A DNA stretch of 64,000 nucleotides from Natronoflexus pectinivorans (GTDB lineage: Bacteria > Bacteroidota > Bacteroidia > Bacteroidales > Marinilabiliaceae), in NCBI RefSeq assembly GCF_004345615.1, contig NZ_SLWK01000011.1, positions 1-64,000 on the forward strand, given 5' to 3'. The notes under the pieces are model-generated. The model ran no database searches and was not told where the DNA came from. It saw only the letters and a list, made by a program, of their open reading frames with translations. This document shows, in pieces, positions 1 to 6,115 of the stretch. The stretch's first letter is position 1. Each line of letters starts with the position of its first letter. Position numbers and translations under genes: made by a program.

Positions 1-61
1 AAAATAATTCAAATGTCAGACAAGGCACTCTTTTTTTTTAGCAAAACTTATGAATATTAAT

Positions 62-142
62 CACTCAAAAAGTCAACCAATATCAGGACGCCTCAACTGT
101 TAACTGCTAACTGCTAACTGCTAACTGCTCACTGCTCACTGA
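62..142. repeat. Short tandem repeat upstream of the first gene
   Basis: About four tandem copies of a 7-base unit (TAACTGC), followed by two diverged copies (TCACTGC), lie at 100-139. A similar AACTG-rich tandem block occurs in the composite repeat near 51730-51770. The block ends about 10 bases before the presumed -7 promoter box of the glycosyltransferase at 166. Confidence 0.6.
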
Positions 143-150
143 TATTTTTC

Positions 151-158
151 TATCTTTG
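151..158 (+). promoter_or_regulatory. Possible -7 promoter box (TATCTTTG)
   Basis: TATCTTTG matches the Bacteroidota -7 consensus TAnnTTTG and ends 7 bases before the ATG at 166. Transcription would then start almost at the start codon, giving a near-leaderless message. No TTTG -33 box is visible at the usual 19-21 base spacing, because that place is taken by the tandem repeat. Confidence 0.4.
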
Positions 159-165
159 TAGAGCT

Positions 166-1320
166 ATGACAAAAAACAAAAAACTTCGCATATTGGTGTT
201 CATCGATTGGTACCTGCCGGGGTATAAGGCGGGGGGAGGGCAACGAGCATTCGCTAATTTAGTTAGCCATCTGCGTGATGAATTTGATTTTTATATTCTT
301 ACAAGAGACTGTGATTTTCAGGAGAGTGAGCCGTATGAAGGGATACAGCGGAATGAATGGACTGAAATGAGTTCAGGTGAGTTTGTTTATTATTTTCCTG
401 AAAAGGAGGTTTCTTTTAACAGATACCGAGAGTTGTTTAAAGAGGTAAATCCGGATCGCATTTATATCAATGGAATCTATTCCTATAAGTTCTCAATTTT
501 GCCATTAATTCTTTTAAGAAATACTGCTTTTAATGATAAAATTATATTGGGGACTTATGGAATGCTGGCTCCTACAGCCATTCGAATAAAGGGATGGAAA
601 AAAAGGTTATTCCTATACATTGCCCATATAGCCGGCTTGTATAAAAATGTTGTTTTTCACGCAACCAGCGAGCAGGAAGAGATAGACGTTAAAAATGTTT
701 TTGGCGAAAAAACAAAGGTAATGTTAGCACCTCATTTACCTGTTAAGAACTTTCCTAATTTGATTGATAAAATCAAGAAGGAGGGTGAGTTAAAGATGAT
801 TTCGCTGGCAAGGATTTCTCCTGAGAAGAATACATTATTTGCCTTGGAATGTCTTAAAGAGGTGAAAATGGCAAAAGTTGTACTTGATTTGTATGGACCT
901 CTTTATGACCTTGAATATTGGGAGAAATGTTTGGAGGTTCTAAACTCACTACCCTCTAATGTAGTTATCACTCATAAAGGCATTGCAGAAGGAAATAGGG
1001 TATTGGATTTGCTGGCAAGTTATGACTGTTTATTTATGCCAACGCGGGGTGAAAACTTTGGATATTCAATATTGGAAAGTTTTATGGCGGGAAGACCGGT
1101 TATAATTAGTAATCGTACACCATGGAAAGGATTGGAAGCGAAGAAAGCGGGATTTGATCTTGATCTGAGCAATCCTGAGTGTTTTACAAATGCTGTTGAG
1201 TCTTTAGCCGCTTTAAATCAGGATGAATTCTCTGTTATGTGTCATGCTTCATGGAATGAAGCAAAAGCGTTTGTTAATAACCCAGAATTACGGGAATTAA
1301 ATAGTGTATTGTTTTTGTGA
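166..1320 (+). CDS. GT4-like glycosyltransferase
   Basis: A GT-B fold glycosyltransferase of 384 residues, close to the usual family length. The N-terminal region has the sugar-acceptor glycine loop (YKAGGGQRAFANL, residues about 20-32). The C-terminal half has the GT4 EX7E signature (ENFGYSILE, about residue 300) followed by GRPVI, which in the family binds the nucleotide-sugar donor. It should add one sugar to a growing surface glycan on the cytoplasmic side. It is the only glycosyltransferase here on the plus strand and faces the 3' end of the large minus-strand locus, so it is a separate transcription unit. Donor and acceptor cannot be told from sequence. Confidence 0.85.
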   Translation: MTKNKKLRILVFIDWYLPGYKAGGGQRAFANLVSHLRDEFDFYILTRDCDFQESEPYEGIQRNEWTEMSSGEFVYYFPEKEVSFNRYRELFKEVNPDRIYINGIYSYKFSILPLILLRNTAFNDKIILGTYGMLAPTAIRIKGWKKRLFLYIAHIAGLYKNVVFHATSEQEEIDVKNVFGEKTKVMLAPHLPVKNFPNLIDKIKKEGELKMISLARISPEKNTLFALECLKEVKMAKVVLDLYGPLYDLEYWEKCLEVLNSLPSNVVITHKGIAEGNRVLDLLASYDCLFMPTRGENFGYSILESFMAGRPVIISNRTPWKGLEAKKAGFDLDLSNPECFTNAVESLAALNQDEFSVMCHASWNEAKAFVNNPELRELNSVLFL

Positions 1321-1791
1321 CTTTTTACTTCGTTATCTGTACATATAGCTTTATAGGTAAAACTTAATTCAAATATGCGGAAGTTTTACTTATATGGAAA
1401 ATATGATAATTTCACATGTTTTGCATGTGTAAAACCTTGCAACCGGGTATTATCTTATTCTAATGTCAGTTTAGATTTACCCGTTATCATAACATTACAG
1501 CTTTAGCGCCGTAGGTGCTAAACATATTTTGTTTTTGTAAAAAGTGTGGTAAGTGTCTTTTAATTAAGTCCGGAATACAAGTTATTAGCTACGGTAACGT
1601 AATAAAGGTCCTTTTCTCAGAGAATTGATTCTCTTTTTTAAGTTTGGATTAATTTAAAAATTTCAGGTAGTCGATGACTAAAATAGTTTGGTATTTTTTC
1701 TGACATCAAAACTATTTTCCCCTTTTCAACCTGCAACAGGTTTGAATATATATGTTTGATTGTTTTGTTATAATAGTTGGTTTCTTTTTAA
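1321..1791. other. Intergenic gap between converging units
   Basis: This 471-base AT-rich stretch has no convincing gene. It holds a small palindrome CACATG-N5-CATGTG at 1412-1428 and a short hairpin repeat (TAGCGCC-GTA-GGTGCTA, about 1504-1520). A related copy of that repeat lies at about 4889-4905 beside the MazEF repeats. A terminator-like hairpin is listed separately. Confidence 0.5.
1619..1639 (+). terminator. Possible intrinsic terminator
   Basis: Arms AGAGAAT and ATTCTCT are separated by two bases and followed by a run of T. It lies about 300 bases after the glycosyltransferase stop at 1320, so it is late for that gene. The short AT-rich stem makes this a moderate call. Confidence 0.4.
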
Positions 1792-2055
1792 CTATTTGAT
1801 GCTGCTGTAAATCTCTTCATAAATGGCGGCGTATTGGGCGGCGACTTCTGCTGGTTGAAAGCGTTCTGTATTATTTAATCCGTTTTTGATGAGGGTTTCT
1901 CTGTAATCCTTATTATTGATGATTTTTAATACTCCTTCCCTCATATCATTTTCATCGTAAGGATTTACAAAACATGCACCATTGCCGGCTACCTCCGGCA
2001 TGGAGGAGATGTTGGAGGTGATTACCGGGCGACCGGTGGCCTGTGCCGAGAATAT
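1792..2055 (-). pseudogene. C-terminal remnant of a GT4 glycosyltransferase
   Basis: The frame reads in from the stop codon of the upstream gene with no start of its own. It gives AQATGRPVITSN followed by SSMPEVAGNGACFVNPYD and a typical GT4 C-terminal helix ending at 1792. The segment corresponds to the last 80-90 residues of a GT4 enzyme, starting just after the donor-binding glutamates; the rest is gone. The break coincides exactly with the end of the intact GT4 gene at 2056. This suggests a replacement or deletion scar at the distal edge of the polysaccharide locus. An internal ATG could give a 69-residue peptide, but it would lack a catalytic domain. Confidence 0.75.
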
Positions 2056-3102
2056 TTATTTTTTGATTATATGTTTCAACAGTTTCTCAACCCACATGTT
2101 AGGTGTGTAGGAAATGCCAATTTCGTGACTTGCTGTGGCCATTTCTATTAGGCTTTTATCTGATAGTGTCATCATCTTTTTTAAGGCTGATTTTAGGTCT
2201 GTCTTTTCTTCATTTGCAAAGAGAAAGCCGTTGGTTTCGCTTTTTAAAAACTGTGTATGACTTCCAACAGCATCAGACAGGATCATAGGAAAACCGGCAG
2301 CTGCCATTTCATGCACAACGACTCCCCAAGGTTCAAATCGACTGGGTAAAACAAAAACACCTGCCTTACGTAAAATTGTTTTAAGTTCACCAGGTTGAAC
2401 AAAACCAAAGTGCTTGATTTTTGGATGTTTTATAGCCTGGTCAAACAAGTCTCCCGTACCTACACACCATAATTCCCAGTCATTATTCTCCTCTGTTTGG
2501 AGTTCAATAAATGCATCAAACAATAAATCTAAGCCTTTAGCTTTTATGTAACGACCAACATATATCAACCGTTTTGGAAATTCTTCTGCTTCAATTCTAT
2601 AAGAAGATTCATTAGAGAATAGATCTACATCAGCACAATAGACTCCTGTATGAATACTTTCGTTGTTAAAGCCAAGCTTTTGTGCGTAGGTTTTTTGGGG
2701 ACTTCCGGAAACCCATATGTGGTTGAAATAGGGATGAATGGTAAAGGAAGATAGCATACACATGAGCTTTTGCTTTGCGGTGCCATGCCATTGATTGTCC
2801 ATGCCCATAATGGTTGGAATTCTATTTTTGAACTGCCTGCAGACAGAAAGATAGCCCTTATCAATCCATCCGCTTGTAAATATAAAATCAGGAGAAATAC
2901 TATTTGCTAATTCAATTAAATCCCGGGAGGAATAGTCATTGCGTTCGTAGATTTTTACATTTTCTGCAAAGCTAAATGTAAAGGGAGCTTCCCGATTAAC
3001 CGGCCAACGCACGATATGAACCTCAGCTATTCTTTTTGATAAGGTATTTATACAAGCCATAAAATACCCGGAAAGTTCTGTATATAGAAATAATGCTCTC
3101 AT
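2056..3102 (-). CDS. GT4-family glycosyltransferase
   Basis: A 348-residue GT-B glycosyltransferase. The donor-site signature is EPWGVVVHE (EX7E) near residue 260, preceded by FVLPSRF. The start follows the stop of the polymerase-like gene by only 3 bases, so the two are probably translationally coupled. It is predicted to transfer a sugar during repeat-unit assembly on the inner face of the cytoplasmic membrane. Its 3' end abuts a truncated second GT4 fragment, so it may have replaced that gene. Sugar specificity is unknown. Confidence 0.83.
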   Translation of the reverse strand: MRALFLYTELSGYFMACINTLSKRIAEVHIVRWPVNREAPFTFSFAENVKIYERNDYSSRDLIELANSISPDFIFTSGWIDKGYLSVCRQFKNRIPTIMGMDNQWHGTAKQKLMCMLSSFTIHPYFNHIWVSGSPQKTYAQKLGFNNESIHTGVYCADVDLFSNESSYRIEAEEFPKRLIYVGRYIKAKGLDLLFDAFIELQTEENNDWELWCVGTGDLFDQAIKHPKIKHFGFVQPGELKTILRKAGVFVLPSRFEPWGVVVHEMAAAGFPMILSDAVGSHTQFLKSETNGFLFANEEKTDLKSALKKMMTLSDKSLIEMATASHEIGISYTPNMWVEKLLKHIIKK

Positions 3103-3105
3103 ATT

Positions 3106-4410
3106 CTAATCCTGCTCTATGAATTCATTTTCATTATATGCATAAAAGTTGGGATTGCTCATCATTGTAAGAATGATGACAGCGACAATTGTGAATGGAT
3201 TTAAGGATGCAATCAACCAGGATTCAACCGAAACTGATATCAGCATACCAAAAAAGAGAGCCCATATCATGTTGGAATACCTCGATGCTTTTATGAAGTT
3301 TGTTATCCATCCAATAGAGAACAACAACAAACCAATGAGTCCTGTATCAATCCATATTGTTAACCAACTGTTATGGAAATTACCTACATGCCCTTTTGAT
3401 GCAAGAGATAATTGGTGTATGGATAAAATGTGTTCATTGTATGCAAATCCTTTGCTAAACCAGAAATTTTGATGTATGTATTGCCAGGCTAATTCGGTTA
3501 CGTAAATTCTTCCTGAACCAGTTTCAAGTGTCTCCAGACGAAAATAATCAGTTAGACCCAAATAAGTTACAACTTCCACAAAATTATTCATCACCAAGGT
3601 TGATGAAAAGAAAATTACAGTCATTGAAATAAATGCCATTACGGCACTTTTACGAAAAAGGACCCATGCCAGCATAAAGATTAAACAAGCAAAGATGCCA
3701 CCCCTGGATCCTGCAAAAATCTGAGAAAGGGCGATTATTGAATAAATGATTATTGTTTCTTTATTTGAAAATAATTGTTGATGATAATGCTTTATTGTTG
3801 TAAAAAGAGCGAGAAAGACAAATCCATAAATACCTATGGCATTTGGGTTTCCAAGGAGGCCGGAGTATCTTTCGCCAGCGAACAAAACAAAACCCGGGTT
3901 TATTACTCTCAGAACCAGACCGACTCCAAGTAGTATTGTTCCCAGGTAAACCAGATGTGTTAGAAACCGATCTCGCTGATCATTGATTAATAGATTGACT
4001 ATGCCAGGAATGGTTGCTAAAAAGATCAAATAGGAAAGAGTTTTTTGAAATCCAGTTGTAAGCCTCGGGCTCTCCACCAAGGAGTAGAATGCAATGATGA
4101 AAAATGGAATGAATGGTTTATAAAATGATGATTTCGGGTGATTTGTGTTTGTGTAAAGTAAAAAGGCCAACGTGATAAGAACCAATGGTTTTATTGTTTC
4201 AGCGAATGAAAACATTATTTTACGACTATCGCTCAAAGTTAATATGAGCCAAAAGCCCAATAGCAACCATAGCCATTCTCCTTTTTTTTGAATAATGAAC
4301 ATGTGTAATGGGACTAGTGCATAAACCAAAGGTCCGGCAAATACACCCAAGGCCACCCAGAATAGGAGGGTGAGGTAGTTGTTTTTTTCGTATAGGAGGT
4401 TTTGAAGCAT
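3106..4410 (-). CDS. O-antigen polymerase/ligase-like membrane protein (Wzy_C type)
   Basis: This 434-residue protein is mostly hydrophobic, with about ten to twelve membrane spans. A long loop before the last spans carries FHNSWLTIWIDTGLIG. That resembles the HNxxL region of the Wzy/WaaL (O-antigen ligase, PF04932) superfamily, whose members polymerise or ligate lipid-linked glycans outside the cytoplasmic membrane. Low conservation is normal for this family. Polymerase and ligase cannot be separated from sequence; with an ABC exporter in the same locus a ligase-like role is quite possible. The start at 4410 lies directly beside a GAGACCGG repeat block. Confidence 0.75.
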   Translation of the reverse strand: MLQNLLYEKNNYLTLLFWVALGVFAGPLVYALVPLHMFIIQKKGEWLWLLLGFWLILTLSDSRKIMFSFAETIKPLVLITLAFLLYTNTNHPKSSFYKPFIPFFIIAFYSLVESPRLTTGFQKTLSYLIFLATIPGIVNLLINDQRDRFLTHLVYLGTILLGVGLVLRVINPGFVLFAGERYSGLLGNPNAIGIYGFVFLALFTTIKHYHQQLFSNKETIIIYSIIALSQIFAGSRGGIFACLIFMLAWVLFRKSAVMAFISMTVIFFSSTLVMNNFVEVVTYLGLTDYFRLETLETGSGRIYVTELAWQYIHQNFWFSKGFAYNEHILSIHQLSLASKGHVGNFHNSWLTIWIDTGLIGLLLFSIGWITNFIKASRYSNMIWALFFGMLISVSVESWLIASLNPFTIVAVIILTMMSNPNFYAYNENEFIEQD

Positions 4411-4412
4411 GG

Positions 4413-4500
4413 TTTTAGTTGGAAATCGGAATATGGAGACCGGAGACCGGAAATCGGAGACCGGGAATTGGAGACCGGAAACCGGAGACTGGAATTTGGA
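4413..4500 (+). repeat. GAGACCGG-type tandem repeat block
   Basis: Degenerate tandem units of the form GGAGACCGG, GGAAATCGG and GGAAACCGG run from about 4421 to 4500. The same block recurs at about 30811, 34224, 41310-41378 (reverse) and 51940-51975 (reverse), where it is one module of a longer composite element. Open frames across it (for example 4402-4599) are low-complexity artefacts. Confidence 0.75.
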
Positions 4501-4599
4501 ACGATGCTTTATTTGCCATTTTTATGTTCTTTTTTACGCAAATATAATAATTATGGCGAGTGGAAGAATGCTCTTTATCTATCTTTCGTATTTTTTTAG

Positions 4600-4915
4600 C
4601 TTTGTGGTTGGCTGCCCCTTTGGGGCGATTGCTTCCCAAGGCGGTGCCGTTGGGGTGAATTAAGCTGCCCCGTTGGGGCGGGATTGCAAGGCTGAAAGCC
4701 TTATTTATTATGGCCCGGGGCATCGCCCCCGGGCATATGGGATATATTGAATTTTTGCGCCCTGAAAGGGCAGCTTAATAATTTTATATTATTTATTGCT
4801 TCCCAAGGCGCTACCGTTGGGGTAGATTGAGCTGCCCCGTTGGGGCGGGCGGGGAATAGCCAGAGGGAAATTCTGTATGTTGCCACTATAGCGCCGTAGG
4901 TACTAAATCTATGTT
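4600..4915. repeat. GC-rich hairpin repeat array, left copy flanking MazEF
   Basis: The array is built of small palindromes such as GCTGCCCCGTTGGGGCGG, CAAGGCTGAAAGCCTTA, GCCCGGGGCATCGCCCCCGG and GCGCCCTGAAAGGGCAGC. Positions 4686-4810 form a 125-base segment repeated at 5931-6055 in the same orientation with one mismatch (4712 G versus 5957 C by my reading). The array ends with a hairpin copy at about 4889-4905 related to the one at 1504-1520. It resembles REP-like intergenic palindromes; no transposase is seen. Confidence 0.85.
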
Positions 4916-4973
4916 GTGCCGCATGCATATCCCTTAACGAACACGCAAAAATTTACAATGCATAAAAATTGCC

Positions 4974-5004
4974 TTGACAAATACATGTATATGATATATA
5001 TTTG
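4974..5004 (+). promoter_or_regulatory. Promoter of the MazEF-like operon, with palindromic operator
   Basis: TTGACA (4974-4979), a 17-base spacer and TATATT (4997-5002) form a near-perfect sigma70-type promoter. TATATTTG (4997-5004) also fits the Bacteroidota -7 box, with CTTG 20 bases upstream. The spacer contains the perfect palindrome ATACATGTAT (4981-4990). This is a natural operator for a ribbon-helix-helix antitoxin, as such systems are usually self-repressed. The start codon at 5027 lies about 16 bases after the expected transcription start. Confidence 0.65.
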
Positions 5005-5026
5005 TGATATACTAATTAGATATACC

Positions 5027-5257
5027 ATGAAAACAGTATCATTAAAAATTGACGATTCTATATTCGGCGAGACTGAAAATATTCTTGCACGGATTAAAAA
5101 GCCGAGAAACCGATATATTAACGAAGCAATTGATTATTATAATCGGATTCAAAAAAGACAGATACTTGAAAAACAACTCAAACGAGATTCTGATTTAGTA
5201 AAAAATGAATCATTAAGCGTACTAAAAGATTTCGAAAGGGTTGATTATGTCGATTAA
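5027..5257 (+). CDS. MazE/RHH-like antitoxin
   Basis: A 76-residue protein, likely ribbon-helix-helix: a short strand (KTVSLKIDD) is followed by two helices (NRYINEAIDYYNR), then a charged tail suited to wrapping a toxin. It should bind its own promoter and neutralise the MazF-like toxin. I chose ATG 5027 rather than the longer frame from 4916, because the longer N-terminus would translate the promoter. Its end overlaps the toxin gene by 11 bases, so the two are translationally coupled. The module is opposite in direction to the surrounding polysaccharide genes and sits between two near-identical repeat arrays. Confidence 0.78.
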   Translation: MKTVSLKIDDSIFGETENILARIKKPRNRYINEAIDYYNRIQKRQILEKQLKRDSDLVKNESLSVLKDFERVDYVD

Positions 5258-5594
5258 ACGATTTGAAATTTGGATTGCTGACTTGAACCCTCAAATTGGG
5301 ACAGAGCCTGGAAAAACAAGACCTGTTTTAGTTATCCAAACCGATTTGTTAAACAAGATTCCACATCCTTCAACGATAATTTGCCCAATTACCACAAATG
5401 TTGAGAAAGAAGCAGATATACTGAGAGTTCATTTGAAAAAAGGAATGGCTAATCTGCATGAAAACTGCGATATTATGATTGACCAGATACGTTCAATTGA
5501 TAATAATCGGTTGATAAAAAAGGTTGGTAATTTACCTACTGAGTTGATTGATAAAGTCAAAGAAAGTATAGTGATAATACTTGATTTGGACTGA
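5247..5594 (+). CDS. mazF: MazF/PemK-family mRNA interferase toxin
   Basis: This 115-residue protein is the normal size for the family. The N-terminus RFEIWIADLNPQIGTEPGK followed by TRPVLVIQ is the characteristic beta-barrel opening of MazF/PemK ribosome-independent mRNA endonucleases, and IICPITTN matches the second conserved block. ATG 5247 is preferred over TTG 5241: GAAAGGG about 7 bases upstream is a fair ribosome site. Expected role: sequence-specific mRNA cleavage when the labile antitoxin is lost. Cleavage specificity cannot be predicted. Confidence 0.9.
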   Translation: MSIKRFEIWIADLNPQIGTEPGKTRPVLVIQTDLLNKIPHPSTIICPITTNVEKEADILRVHLKKGMANLHENCDIMIDQIRSIDNNRLIKKVGNLPTELIDKVKESIVIILDLD

Positions 5595-5639
5595 GACTGA
5601 AAAATGTACGACGGCACAACATTATGTATAAAATATTTG

Positions 5640-6090
5640 GGAGTATAGTGGTTACTTGATGCCGCACATGCGGGACTGCCCCGCATCAGCTTTTGTAACG
5701 GCAGACAGGTACGACGCCCGCAATCCCCAAAATTGATTCCCAAGGCGGTGCCGTTGGGGTGGAATGAGCTGCCTCGTTGGGGCGATTCTGCCCAAGGCTA
5801 TATCGCTGGGCATTAAGGCTGAAAGCCTTATTTATTATCGGTCGGGGCATTTTATTCTCCAAGGCGTCTATCTTTCCCCAAGGCTCTGCCGTTGGGGTAG
5901 ATTGAGCTGCCCCGTTGGGGCGATTTTCGGGCAAGGCTGAAAGCCTTATTTATTATCGCCCGGGGCATCGCCCCCGGGCATATGGGATATATTGAATTTT
6001 TGCGCCCTGAAAGGGCAGCTTAATAATTTTATATTATTTATTGCTTCCCAAGGCGGTGCCGTTGGGGTAGATTAAACTGCTCCTTCGGGG
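5640..6090. repeat. GC-rich hairpin repeat array, right copy flanking MazEF
   Basis: This is the second copy of the palindromic array found at 4600-4915. It includes the 125-base direct repeat at 5931-6055, further GTTGGGGTAGATTGAGCTGC-type units at about 5751 and 5892, and a partial AAGGCTGAAAGCCTTATTTA unit at 5816-5835. A separate hairpin, GATGCCGCACATGCGG with CCCCGCATC, lies at about 5658-5688. There is no gene between the toxin stop and 6115. Confidence 0.85.
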
Positions 6091-6115
6091 CGGATTCTCC
6101 TTGTTGTTGATGCAA

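Noticed and set aside
4402-4928. Short ORFs of 65-102 residues on both strands
   Set aside because: They read through GAGACCGG tandem units and GC hairpin repeats; low complexity and no family pattern.
4916-5026. Upstream extension of the MazE-like antitoxin
   Set aside because: It would translate the promoter and operator; ATG 5027 gives a normal RHH protein.
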